From: Candidatus Zixiibacteriota bacterium | GTDB lineage: Bacteria; Zixibacteria; MSB-5A5; GN15; FEB-12 | Length of the DNA: 37,808 bases | Direction of reading: 5' to 3' | Assembly (NCBI GenBank): GCA_021163775.1 | Contig: JAGGTI010000130.1 | Coordinates: forward strand, 1 to 37,808 | Part shown: positions 23,670 through 32,050 of the stretch, piece by piece | How the letters are laid out: each line of letters opens with the position of its first letter | Numbering within the stretch: position 1 is the stretch's first letter | Position numbers and translations under genes: made by a program | The notes under the pieces: generated by a model | The model's input: the letters and a program-made list of their open reading frames with translations, nothing else | Database searches by the model: none | What the model was told of the DNA's origin: nothing

Positions 23670-25193
23670 CTATTTCAGCAGCACCGCTTTGACGGTCGCG
23701 GTTTGGTTTTCAACTGTTGCCCGGAAAAGATAGACACCCGACGCAAACTTAACCGCATCCCAGGTCAAGTCAAATTCACCGGCCGATGTGGTGGCGTTAT
23801 ATATAGTTGCTACCTGTTGCCCGAGTGGATTGAAGACTTCGACCTTCAGATGACCTTTCTCATTCAGTGCAACTGGTAGCGTCACAGTCGGGTTGAACGG
23901 GTTCGGGTACGGTTGCCCGAGCGTGAATGTAGCGGGTAGCAACTTATTGTCAGAGTCTACTTCAACATCAGTCACTACGGCGAAGCCGTGATACGACACG
24001 GTATCGTGATTGACTATGACGAGATACGGTTCGTCCTCACCATAAGGGTAGTCCCAGAACTTCATGCCTTCCGGGAGTGGATCGTACCTGCGAAGTAGCG
24101 AACCATCGGTAGCACTAAAACGCATGAGAGTATCCCCCGCCATAGAAAAGAACTGATCTGGGAACGTTGGATGGGTGATGAAGTTGGTGAACGAATGGTC
24201 GACCGTCGAATGGCTCCACAACTCCGTCACAGAATCATTTGGATGGAGGTGATAGGCTACTATGCCCCGATCGCTAGGAAGTGCCGGCGGCTCAATCACA
24301 CAACCTGAAACGCTGTAGGAGTAGGAGCATATTAGAGTCAGAGGCGGAGAGCTGTCAATTAGTGACCCAAGGACGAGTTGCGACTCGCTCCAAGTTCCAC
24401 CTTCGTCGTAGCAATAAGGGGCATGCGCCCCAGCGAGGAAGGTAAGTGTGCCGGAAGTGTCCAACCCTACGATACCTTGACTCGTGCGTGAGTAGTCGGG
24501 GCCAATGTTGGACCAAACTTCTGTCAATTTGTGTGTTAGGCACGAAGGGTACCCGGTTCGCTCAGGAAGAAGCCAAATGCCATCGGTATGAATATCCAGA
24601 TGCTTCAACGTTGAGTTCGGATACGAATGGAAGATTTCAGTACTGCCGGTGGTCTCACACCACATGTATGGGATACGATAATACGAGGTCTCGGAAGACA
24701 GAAATAGTTCATCGTACCCATCGTGGTCAATATCAACTGCCTCTAACATGACCAGATTATTCCCGGTACAACTTTCCATGCTAGATAGGTAAAACACCTG
24801 ATCCTGCAGACGCCGATGTACAAGAGTGCTATCATAGCAGACGACCTTAGTGTCTGATTTGTACCCCCTATGGAAGTAACCAATCAATACGTCGGCTACC
24901 GAGTCACGGTTGACATCGGCGAGTTCGATTTCGTATTCGGGATAGTCTGAGTCGAGTGTATCGGTGAAGAGAATATCGTTGGGTAGCGAGAACAACACGA
25001 CGGTATGGCCGTCACACGCCAGCACTTCAGCGAAATTGTCGCCGTCGATATCGGCAAGTTCGATCTTCTGAATTGCACTATCCAGACCGGGCACGGTGAA
25101 CGAGAGATACGGTGATAACTCCGGCTCAGCCTGACAGGTGGCGGCCAGAAGAACAAACACCCCTATCGCTACTAGTTTGACAATCTACTTCAT
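23670..25193 (-). CDS. Secreted beta-propeller/FG-GAP-like protein with T9SS-type tail; amber at codon 3
   Basis: The mature part has several FG-GAP/VCBS-like calcium repeats: KIELADIDGDNFAEVLACDG, ELADVNRDSVADVLIGY and AVDIDHDGYDELFLSS, suggesting a propeller. The C-terminal sorting tail contains QPYPNPFNPTVTLPV, GQQVATIY and SGVYLFRATVENQTA. The best start is ATG at 25193: AAGGTGAT precedes it and MK-IVKLVAIGVFVLLAATCQA would be a perfect signal peptide, but codon 3 is TAG. The ORF track therefore begins at GTG 25160 in the middle of the signal peptide. Either this is a fresh nonsense mutation, a sequencing error, or translation uses a weak GTG with a shortened signal. Other genes here end in TAG, so reassignment is not expected. 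Confidence 0.8.
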
Positions 25194-25288
25194 ACGCACC
25201 GGCATCACCTTCAGCAAACTTCGGTTTACTGCCTTACGTAATCAAGATGCCATGATCGCCTAATTTGTCAATGACAAAATCATTTGTT

Positions 25289-25331
25289 GCGTCGGGTCCT
25301 TCGCCGACAAAGTCGGCGTGTGACCTGACGC
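25289..25331 (-). repeat. RAYT-linked palindrome, copy at 25.3 kb
   Basis: On the minus strand: GTCAGGTC, ACAC, stem GCCGACTTTGTCGGC, GAAGGACCCGAC. Its inner stem equals that of the copy at 22933, 2.3 kb away. It lies 14 bp past the stop of the GNAT gene, on whose strand it is oriented. Confidence 0.7.
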
Positions 25332-25344
25332 CCACCGAATGCGT

Positions 25345-25806
25345 CTAATACCTAAACCGCAGTTTTGGGCCGGAGTGGGCGAAACCTTCGCGAAGATAAA
25401 ACGCGACCGCTCGTTCCCACTTCTCCCCCAACGGCGCGTTCACTTCGATTCGTCGCCAGCCACACTGGCGGCCGTACTCTTTGGCGGTCTCGATCAAAAC
25501 CTTGCCGATTTTTTTGTCGCGGTGTTCCGGAAGGATATATAGTTCGTTGATCACACCGTATGAGCCATCAGCGTAAATCGCGAACGATTCGACCAGCGTA
25601 ATAATGCCGAGCGTCGTCTTTTCGTCTTCGTCGAGCGCCACGAACGCCGTGAACCGATCCTGGTTAGCTTCCCAACCCTGTTTGATCTTCTCCACATTAA
25701 GAGCTACCGGTATATTTGCATCTTCGCGGAGTTCTTCAAGCAGGCGCGTTACCAGGTCAAGCACCAGGTCGGCCTGCTCAATATCAAGTTGTTCAACCGT
25801 TATCAT
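25345..25806 (-). CDS. GNAT-family N-acetyltransferase
   Basis: This 153-aa protein has the GNAT core: ELYILPEHRDKKIGKVLIETAKEYGRQCGW is the acetyl-CoA binding motif A with the R-x-x-(G/K)-x-G/A loop in altered form (RDKKIG). The C-terminal AVAFYLREGF is the usual late motif. The acceptor substrate is unknown. Its start overlaps the upstream alpha/beta-hydrolase-like gene by 4 nt (ATGA), so both are translated together. Confidence 0.87.
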   Translation of the reverse strand: MITVEQLDIEQADLVLDLVTRLLEELREDANIPVALNVEKIKQGWEANQDRFTAFVALDEDEKTTLGIITLVESFAIYADGSYGVINELYILPEHRDKKIGKVLIETAKEYGRQCGWRRIEVNAPLGEKWERAVAFYLREGFAHSGPKLRFRY

Positions 25807-26771
25807 AAGGTGGCGGTATCGTCAGTGATCGCTTCCGGTTCAATGTTGAGTGTGCCAATGAACATCATGATCTGGTTATTGATCGCGGTCGGATCCTGTT
25901 CAGATTTTGCGGTTTCAATCAGACCCGCACCGGATAGTTCGGCAAGAGCGGCGAACTCTTCGGTTTCGCGGATATCTTCTTTGGCCAGTATCAACGTGTG
26001 GCACTCGACCCCTTCAAGATTCTCCAGGGTGATATACTCAGGCGCGTAACCAGAGCGGAGTTCGTACCAGAACTTGAGAAGCGTATGTGGAAATGGAATC
26101 CAGTACATATCGTGCTCCGCCATCAGCATATCAAGCCAGCGATCCGACGTGATATATGGTTCGATCGCCACCACTTTGTCGAGTCGGGGTTCATCGGTTG
26201 CAACAAATATCGCGGCATCGGCGCCGAGTGCCTGACCGACCACCACAAACGGGTGATGAATCTGGTCGCGCATATTAAGATAGCTGATCAACTCGCCCAA
26301 GTCGGCCGCTTCGTATTCGCCGTTGCTATGGTAAGTTCCGGTCGAAAGGCCACTGGCGCGCTGATCGTAGAGACAGACCGTAAAACCGGAGTCGAGCAGA
26401 GCCTGAGCAAGTGGGATCATCGAAGTCCGATCAAATCGCTCATCGTGGACCAGAATCGCGGTACCATTAATAGTCACCAGCTGGTCGGGATTGGTCGAAT
26501 CGGGGGCCGGGGTCAGGTAAAGACAGGCCAGGTTGGTGAGGCCATCAGAGTCGATCCGGAAAGTATCGACCACGGCCCCGAGTTCCAGAAACGCGGTCGG
26601 GTCGTTGGCAGGCAACGAATCGGCGTTGAATTCTTCGATATCCGGGCGGGCAAGGATAGCCTTGGCACGGTTGAGCGGGTAGATGATAAACACTAAAGCT
26701 AAGATCCCGACTACCAGCAGGAAGACTACGATTTGGAGAATTTCTTTGACTGTTTGCGACATTTTGGCCAT
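25803..26771 (-). CDS. Membrane-anchored alpha/beta-hydrolase fold protein without catalytic Ser
   Basis: 322 aa with one N-terminal TM helix (about 12-31) and an alpha/beta-hydrolase body behind it. Conserved fold features are TAILVHDERFDRTSMIPLAQALLDSGFTVCLYDQRASGLS and a strand-helix around VVVGQALGADAA. The nucleophile elbow GxSxG reads GQALG, so Ser is replaced by Ala181, and I see no His near the C terminus to act as base. It is probably not a hydrolase, but a binding or structural protein. The ATG at 26771 follows GGAGTTAG on the minus strand. It is co-translated with the GNAT gene. Confidence 0.75.
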   Translation of the reverse strand: MAKMSQTVKEILQIVVFLLVVGILALVFIIYPLNRAKAILARPDIEEFNADSLPANDPTAFLELGAVVDTFRIDSDGLTNLACLYLTPAPDSTNPDQLVTINGTAILVHDERFDRTSMIPLAQALLDSGFTVCLYDQRASGLSTGTYHSNGEYEAADLGELISYLNMRDQIHHPFVVVGQALGADAAIFVATDEPRLDKVVAIEPYITSDRWLDMLMAEHDMYWIPFPHTLLKFWYELRSGYAPEYITLENLEGVECHTLILAKEDIRETEEFAALAELSGAGLIETAKSEQDPTAINNQIMMFIGTLNIEPEAITDDTATL

Positions 26772-26870
26772 CTGGCTAACTCCTGATTATTTAAGCGGTT
26801 ATGATAGCAGTCTGTGATTGATAGTCAATAATAAAAAATATGTCTATATCTGGCGGGTAATAGGATTTCA

Positions 26871-26905
26871 GTGCTCCCATCGATTTACACGTGAACGGGG
26901 AGCAC
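26871..26905. repeat. GTGCTCCC/GGGAGCAC hairpin
   Basis: Perfect 8-bp arms enclose a 19-nt loop. Two more GCTCCC blocks follow within 35 bp (26923, 26934). It lies upstream of the hydrolase-like gene and could be an operator or a further repeat. I do not recognise it. Confidence 0.4.
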
Positions 26906-27000
26906 GGCATGAGATGATTTATGCTCCCAATGTGCTCCCGATGTTTGAGGAAATGCTGAGCAACTATAGGGGCTTGTTGAAAAAGTCCTCTTGTGTAGTT

Positions 27001-27048
27001 GCGGCAGGTCCTTCGAATTCTCCTGGGCGAATACGTGAGACCTGCCGC
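27001..27048 (-). repeat. RAYT-linked palindrome inside the MITE-like element
   Basis: On the minus strand GCGGCAGGTCTCAC, an inner region and GAAGGACCTGCCGC. The perfect 10-bp outer arms and the TCAC/GAAGG asymmetric loop mark it as the same family as 22756. Confidence 0.65.
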
Positions 27049-27070
27049 TATTGTCTGACATGCACTTACG

Positions 27071-27112
27071 TGTCAGGCCACAATCCCGTCTTGACGGGAT
27101 AAGGACCCGACA
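27071..27112 (+). repeat. RAYT-linked palindrome, second copy inside the MITE-like element
   Basis: TGTCAGGC, CACA, inner stem ATCCCGTC/GACGGGAT with TT loop, AAGGA, CCCGACA. Outer arms are imperfect. Its orientation is opposite to the copy at 27001. Confidence 0.6.
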
Positions 27113-27252
27113 CAACTGTGAATAGGGTTTATCAACAAGCCCCTAGGGGGCAATATAAGTAAAGTTTAGATCGAAATCGGATCCGTAAACCGAGGCAGGA
27201 CAGGCGCCAATAAGAAAGTACGGTCTGAGTTCAGATTTTATGAATAAACATG

Positions 27253-27281
27253 TTGACAATTTTGAAAGTCGGCCTTATATT
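27253..27281 (+). promoter_or_regulatory. Strong sigma70-type promoter of the first surface-protein gene
   Basis: TTGACA, 17-bp spacer, TATATT. The predicted transcript starts near 27288, about 350 nt before the ATG at 27641. Confidence 0.75.
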
Positions 27282-27640
27282 CCGCTCGGATGATAGGTGA
27301 CAGTTCCACAAATAATAACCCTGAATGGTTCCGCATTAGCGCACCATTAAAGTACCAACAGCTTTCCGATCCGAAATATAAAATATTGAAGTCTTGTGTA
27401 CTTCACTCTCGATGTGGCTGTGGGGGCCGCTGAGGGGGTTACGAGCAGGTTACTTTCATAAGTACTACTGTTAAAGAAACTATATAAAGCCAACAAGGAC
27501 GTTAGCGATGTTGAAGTCGGCGAATTGGCCGATAATACGCGTAACGCCCCGGTGCGAGTTTCTGTCCAGCAGTAGATGAAAACTAACCAAGTAGAGTCTT
27601 GGGCATCGATGGCAACCCTTTTTTTAGGAGGTAGCTTGTA
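27282..27640 (+). promoter_or_regulatory. Long 5' leader of the 389-aa secreted protein gene
   Basis: About 350 nt without a convincing gene. It contains GTGGCT and CTGAGGGGG (27414-27438), shared with the next leader, and ends TTTTTTTAGGAGG, 9 nt before the ATG. A 37-codon open frame at 27462-27575 looks protein-like but has no start. No known riboswitch family is recognised. Confidence 0.45.
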
Positions 27641-28810
27641 ATGCGGTTCAGCTCCAATGAGATGAGCACCAGTCCGAAGACATCCTTATTATTGCTTGTT
27701 TTGATCTTGCTTCTTTGTTCTGCTCCGGGATTGCAAGCGGACGATGAGATGTTTGATCGCCTCAGGGTCACTGTGGGCGATACTACTGGAACAGCAGGAG
27801 AGGAAAATTCGGCAGTATCAGTTTTTCTTACCAACCCTTCGGATGACATCTTTGCCTTCACGATTCATATTGCGCTCGACCGCAATGACATCGCCAATTT
27901 CCAGACACAACTCGACACGATTGAGGTGTTTACGTACTGGGCTTGCAACAACTGGGTCGGCGAAGTCTGCACTGACTCGGTCGGCGTGGATGATCCCTTG
28001 ACCGAGCCGTGGGACTTTGAGCATATTGATACGGTTGAAGCGTATGCCGGCGTTTTTGATACTGTTGGAACTTTGATCTCTGGATGGGACTATGTCCAGT
28101 CGCGGGCGGTTTCAACTGGTGATCTCGGGTTGGATATTCTGTTGACAGCTATCTCCGACACCGACTCTATCCCCGGCTACGTGCCGCCGCTCTCACCTCA
28201 GGGTGGAGGGGTGTTGTTTAGAGTACTGGCTGATATTTTTCCAATTCCGCCCGAGCAGGAAGACCGCACCGCCACCGTTCGGATCGATGTGGGTTTCAAG
28301 CGCTGGTTTGGTTTCTCTACTCCGGAGGGTGAGTCGATTGGGTGGATAACCGTGCAGGTTCCTGACACCAACTATTATATGTGTACCAGTCCAGAACCTC
28401 CGCCGGGTACCGGTTGTTATGAATGGACCAAAGTATATTCGTGGGAGTGCCCTGCGGAAGGGTGTGACTCCGTAGGTATCCAGATGGTTGATATTCCGGT
28501 GCTGGATTCAACCCAGGTCAGCCTGTTTGACGGGTCTATCACGGTGTTAAACACCTGCTGTATTGGCAGGGTGGGTGATACCAACAACTCCGGCGAGGAT
28601 GAGCCGACGATTGGTGATGTCAGCACAATTATTGACGTGCTTTTTATTAACAATAACTGGGACATAATTGACTGCCTGGCGGAAACCGATATTAACCAGT
28701 CGGGTGGGGTCAGCCCTACTCCGAATGACATAACGATTGGTGATGTGTCGATTCTAATAGATTACTTGTTTATTACGGGATCATCTTTGGGACTGCCTGA
28801 TTGTCTATAG
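27641..28810 (+). CDS. Secreted protein with cohesin-like body and C-terminal dockerin-like module
   Basis: 389 aa with a signal peptide (TSLLLLVLILLLCSAPGLQA). A beta-rich region begins DRLRVTVGDTTGTAGEENSAVSVFLTNPSDDIFAFTIHIALD, cohesin-like in style. The C terminus is a duplicated dockerin-like module, GDTNNSGEDEPTIGDVSTIIDVLF and TDINQSGG...DITIGDVSILIDYLF, with Asp/Asn positions that would bind Ca2+. It ends there: the NYPNPFNP sorting tail of its neighbours is missing. Nine or more Cys residues suggest disulfides outside the cytoplasm. Perfect AGGAGG precedes the ATG. A role as a docking partner of the longer proteins is inferred only. Confidence 0.72.
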   Translation: MRFSSNEMSTSPKTSLLLLVLILLLCSAPGLQADDEMFDRLRVTVGDTTGTAGEENSAVSVFLTNPSDDIFAFTIHIALDRNDIANFQTQLDTIEVFTYWACNNWVGEVCTDSVGVDDPLTEPWDFEHIDTVEAYAGVFDTVGTLISGWDYVQSRAVSTGDLGLDILLTAISDTDSIPGYVPPLSPQGGGVLFRVLADIFPIPPEQEDRTATVRIDVGFKRWFGFSTPEGESIGWITVQVPDTNYYMCTSPEPPPGTGCYEWTKVYSWECPAEGCDSVGIQMVDIPVLDSTQVSLFDGSITVLNTCCIGRVGDTNNSGEDEPTIGDVSTIIDVLFINNNWDIIDCLAETDINQSGGVSPTPNDITIGDVSILIDYLFITGSSLGLPDCL

Positions 28811-28820
28811 CGAGGCAGTC
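28791..28820 (+). terminator. Hairpin across the stop codon, possible weak terminator
   Basis: GACTGCCT/AGGCAGTC, 8 perfect pairs, spans the stop of the 389-aa gene. No U tract follows, so at most it stabilises the 3' end or acts with a factor. Confidence 0.35.
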
Positions 28821-29200
28821 GGATGATTCTAACCTTGATTTGGGTACCAACCTGTTGCGAGAATTAAACAGTTCTGTGAAAAATCTTAATACTGCGCTAA
28901 TAGCGCCACGATACATTTGGATAGAAAAAAGAAGCGCCCGGCCTTTGGGCAGGCTTGGCAATGACTATAGAAGAAAAGAAAGACGGAAGTAAAGGAGGAC
29001 ATCTAAAAGAGGATATTGCACGCGCTCTAATTTTAGAGTTTAACTGTCGTTCTTTTTTGGCGACCATTGGATAGCGAAATTGTCTGGCTCTACGATTTCG
29101 ATGATCCGGGTGGCTAACCCTGAGGGGGGCTAGAGAGAAGATAGTTAAGTATTTGACAACTTATTGTTGTAATGAATGTGTTTTTTTAGGAGAGCAAATA
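28821..29200 (+). promoter_or_regulatory. Long structured 5' leader of the 882-aa surface protein
   Basis: A gene-free gap of 380 bp. It holds a hairpin AAGCGCCC...GGGC-GCTT (28932-28956), CTCTAA-TT-TTAGAG (29025-29038), and a stem CTCTA...TAGAG (29088-29135) enclosing GTGGCT and CTGAGGGGGG, which the preceding leader also has. It ends TTTTTTTAGGAGAG 6-8 nt before the ATG. No convincing promoter is seen, so it may be transcribed from 27253 or from a non-sigma70 promoter. Confidence 0.45.
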
Positions 29201-31846
29201 ATGAGGAAACTATTATTTTTCCTTGCGTTCGCCTTGTTGATGACAGGTAGCGCGTTCTCTCAGAACGGTGTCATCTCTGTTGACAATGTTACGAACGATT
29301 ATAACCTCGGAACTCAGTTGCGAGCAGGTTTTCCGCACGTGATTGGTGTCAGATATGATTTGACTGGTGCCATGCCTGCGTCTTCTGCCAACTGGACCGG
29401 TTCCAACGGGTACGAACTGTACTCGCCGGACGGTGCCGACTGGGGTTCCATGACCGCGACTTTTGGTCCTCTGGTCAACGCTCTGCCGGGCTCAGTGGTT
29501 AAGTATGCTTACCACTACCAGCTCGTTGGTACGACTTGGGACCGCACCACGAACAATGGTGACGATCCGTGTCCGGGCGCCAGTGTTATTGACCGGGCCG
29601 GTTTCTACCTGGCTACTGTCGACTTCACCGGTGCTGGCTACCTGCCTGGCGCCAGCGATATTGCGCTGAACTTCGCGTTTAGCACTCGCTTTGAAGATGA
29701 CGGCCTCACCATGTGTTTTGACTCACTCAGCGCCATCACGGCGTGGGAGTGGGCCGCTGGTTCGGCGGGCGATTTCCCGATTTGGGATAATGGCCTTGGT
29801 GCTTCCGAGCCCCGTTGCTGGGAAATCTACAATGTTCCGAACCAGCCGCCGGTCTGGGATGATGACCCGGCTGAGGACGCTGTGAATTTCAATCACTGCG
29901 CCCAGGGTTCCTACCAGCTTTCCGCGACCGACCCCGATCTTACGGGTACGGTTACGTACAGCTTTGACCCCGTCTTTGATGACGGCCTCCACGGCGAAGT
30001 GACACCGGAAGGTGCCTGGACCTGGTCCGGCGCGACGGTGCCACAGAGTGGTGCGGTCGATATTGAATTCCGGGCGTTTGATACCCAGGATTATACATTA
30101 ACCAACTTCACCCTGCACGTTACCTTAACCAACGAAGCTCCGCAATTTGACGTTTGCCCGAGTGGTTTGGCGACTGTCAGTGCTGGAACCCCGCGTTCCC
30201 AGACCCTGGTCTTCTCAGATCCGGACGTCTGTGATGCCCCAGCTATCGTATTGGGTGCCGTGACCAATTTCAACCCTGCCAATGTCAATATTGTTGGTGG
30301 TGTTGTAACCTTCACCCCTGATGTTCCCGCGCGTGACGTGGCTATGGAGATTATTGTCTCCGATGGTGAGCTGGAAGATGTATGCGTGCTGAACTGGCAC
30401 GTAATCGAAGGTTCTAAGTATCAGGTTGAAATCGATAAGGTTGAAGGCGCGTTGCAGGGTCATTTCACTGACCTCGACATCATCCTTCACTCGGCTGACG
30501 CTGAGGACGGTCTTGGTGGTTTTGACCTGTTGGTAGCGTACGACGCTTCCGCGTTGGGCTTCCAGCTCGCTATAGAGGGTGACCTCTATAACGACGGTTT
30601 CTATAACTGGGAATACTTCACCTATCGTTTCGGTCCTTACGGCAACTGTGGTAGTGCCTGCCCGAGCGGCATGCTTCGTGTTGTCGGCCTGGCCGAGATC
30701 AACAATGGTGTCGCGAATGCTGAATGTGTTTATGACGCCACTGCCAAGCCGGTTCTGGCTTCCCTGCGCTTCCTGGTCACCAATGACCGGAGCTTGGAAT
30801 GTCAGTATGTGCCGGTTCGTTTCTTCTGGTACGACTGCACCGACAATATTCTGTCGAGCTGTGACGGTTCGGTGGCTTACCTGTCGAAGAAGGTCTACGA
30901 CTATGTAGACTTCAACTTCCCGTTCCAGGATGGCGAAATGTCTAATGGCACCGTTGGGTTCCCGACTTACCAGGGTGCCCAGGATACGTGTGTGTTTATT
31001 GATGAAGTAAATGGCAAATATGCCATACGCGACATTGACTTCCAGAATGGTGGAATCGACATCGTCTGTGCTGACTCGATTGATGCTCGTGGCGATATCA
31101 ACTTGAACGGTCTGCCTTATGAAATCGCAGATGCCGTCATGTTCACCAACTACTTCATCAATGGCCTGAACGCCTTTACTGGCAACATGGAAGGTTCCAT
31201 TGCGGCTTCCGATTGTAACGCTGACGGTATCGCGCTGTCCGTGGCTGACCTGGTTTATCTTATCAGGGTAGTCATCGGCGATGCCGCGCCTTACGATAAG
31301 GCCGCCCCAGTTGCCGCTAACATCACTTTTGGTAACGAACGTTTCAACGTTGACGTTGAGATGGGCGCCGCCCATATCGTGATGGAAGGCAACGTTGTGC
31401 CGACTCTGTTGGCCGATAACATGGAAATGCTCTATGCCAGCAACGGTCAGACCACTAGTATTCTGGTCTACTCGACCGAAGCTAACCAGAGCTTCCGCGG
31501 TGACTTCCTCGAAGTCGATGGTAATGTTGTCAGCACCGAATTCGCTACCTTCACGGGTGCGACCGTTGCCGCCAAGGTAATGCCTTCAAGCTTTGAAGTT
31601 GCCCAGAACTACCCGAACCCGTTCAACCCGACAACCACCTTCAAGTTCACTGTTCCTAATGGCGGTGACTGGAAGCTTGGCGTCTACAACATTACCGGCC
31701 AGCTCGTCGAGAGCTTCTCCGGTGTGTCTGAGACCGGTTACGAAACGGTCGTTTGGGACGCTTCTAACCTGTCGTCCGGTATCTATTTCTATAGAGTATC
31801 TGCCGACAACCAGAGCGTGACCAAGAAGGCTGTCCTGCTTAAGTAA
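29201..31846 (+). CDS. Large secreted surface protein, cohesin-like + dockerin-like + T9SS-type tail
   Basis: 882 aa. Signal peptide MRKLLFFLAFALLMTGSAFSQ. N-terminal unknown domain (about 20-210). Ig/cadherin-like repeats from about 211 (QPPVWDDDPAEDAVNFNHCAQG). Cohesin-like domain at about 405-600 (YQVEIDKVEGALQGHFTDLDIIL). Dockerin-like module near 631 (GDINLNGLPYEIADAVMFTNYFI...SDCNADGIALSVADLVYLIRV). Sorting tail from about 800 (QNYPNPFNPTTTFKF...SGIYFYRVSADNQ). The ORF track start at 29153 is too early; ATG 29201 has AGGAGAG and begins the signal peptide. C-ending codons such as AAC, TTC and ACC seem more frequent than in its neighbours, as in strongly expressed genes. It may be a main surface-layer component. 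Confidence 0.78.
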   Translation: MRKLLFFLAFALLMTGSAFSQNGVISVDNVTNDYNLGTQLRAGFPHVIGVRYDLTGAMPASSANWTGSNGYELYSPDGADWGSMTATFGPLVNALPGSVVKYAYHYQLVGTTWDRTTNNGDDPCPGASVIDRAGFYLATVDFTGAGYLPGASDIALNFAFSTRFEDDGLTMCFDSLSAITAWEWAAGSAGDFPIWDNGLGASEPRCWEIYNVPNQPPVWDDDPAEDAVNFNHCAQGSYQLSATDPDLTGTVTYSFDPVFDDGLHGEVTPEGAWTWSGATVPQSGAVDIEFRAFDTQDYTLTNFTLHVTLTNEAPQFDVCPSGLATVSAGTPRSQTLVFSDPDVCDAPAIVLGAVTNFNPANVNIVGGVVTFTPDVPARDVAMEIIVSDGELEDVCVLNWHVIEGSKYQVEIDKVEGALQGHFTDLDIILHSADAEDGLGGFDLLVAYDASALGFQLAIEGDLYNDGFYNWEYFTYRFGPYGNCGSACPSGMLRVVGLAEINNGVANAECVYDATAKPVLASLRFLVTNDRSLECQYVPVRFFWYDCTDNILSSCDGSVAYLSKKVYDYVDFNFPFQDGEMSNGTVGFPTYQGAQDTCVFIDEVNGKYAIRDIDFQNGGIDIVCADSIDARGDINLNGLPYEIADAVMFTNYFINGLNAFTGNMEGSIAASDCNADGIALSVADLVYLIRVVIGDAAPYDKAAPVAANITFGNERFNVDVEMGAAHIVMEGNVVPTLLADNMEMLYASNGQTTSILVYSTEANQSFRGDFLEVDGNVVSTEFATFTGATVAAKVMPSSFEVAQNYPNPFNPTTTFKFTVPNGGDWKLGVYNITGQLVESFSGVSETGYETVVWDASNLSSGIYFYRVSADNQSVTKKAVLLK

Positions 31847-31872
31847 TGTAGGATTTGTCTTTGATTTTGGAT

Positions 31873-31899
31873 CCCCGGATAGGTTAACCCTTTCCGGGG
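31873..31899 (+). terminator. Hairpin after the 882-aa gene
   Basis: CCCCGGA...TCCGGGG, 7 perfect pairs with an interior TAGGTTAACCCTT that also folds partly. It lies 27 bp after the stop and is followed by TTCTAAA rather than a long U tract. Probably the end of this transcript. Confidence 0.5.
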
Positions 31900-32021
31900 G
31901 TTCTAAACCGCAAGACAGGAGAACTTATATTAGCAATTTGTTCACGAAATAAAGTTGGATAGAGTTAGAGAAAAGGTTTAGCTGAAATGGCCTAAGTTGT
32001 TAGTGAAACTATAGTTTTCGC

Positions 32022-32050
32022 GTGACAAACGGGTCTTTTTTATATATAAT
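32022..32050 (+). promoter_or_regulatory. Sigma70-type promoter of the 811-aa surface protein
   Basis: GTGACA, 17-bp spacer, TATAAT. Predicted start near 32057, giving a leader of about 340 nt, similar in length to that of the 389-aa gene. The gap 31900-32395 otherwise holds only the hairpins at 32341-32380. Confidence 0.75.

Larger units (their letters stand above)
26967..27145. mobile_element. MITE-like element with 14-bp terminal inverted repeats
   Basis: TAGGGGCTTGTTGA (26967-26980) and its exact complement at 27132-27145 bound 179 bp with no reading frame. Inside lie two hairpins of the RAYT-linked family (27001-27048 and 27071-27112). Non-coding elements with short terminal repeats like this are moved in trans by a transposase. 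No matching transposase gene is in the window. A target duplication is not clear. Confidence 0.65.

Noticed and set aside
23670-25193. TAG reassigned as a sense codon, to explain the amber at codon 3
   Set aside because: Several intact genes here (yidD, murJ, mnmG, the nearby MoxR) end in TAG, so TAG works as a stop.
25998-26696. 232-aa plus-strand ORF
   Set aside because: Antisense to the alpha/beta-hydrolase-like gene; no recognisable domain.
26884-26899. CACGTG palindrome as a possible parS
   Set aside because: Only the CACGTG core and a few flanking bases fit; the arms do not match the parS consensus. The same applies to CACGTG at about 12817 and 13613.
26818-27102. 94-aa plus-strand ORF across the repeats upstream of the MITE-like element
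   Set aside because: Runs through hairpins and the terminal repeat, lacks a ribosome site and any domain.
30215-31375. 386-aa minus-strand ORF in the track
   Set aside because: Antisense shadow of the 882-aa surface protein; no family motifs, no ribosome site, and codon structure follows the plus strand.
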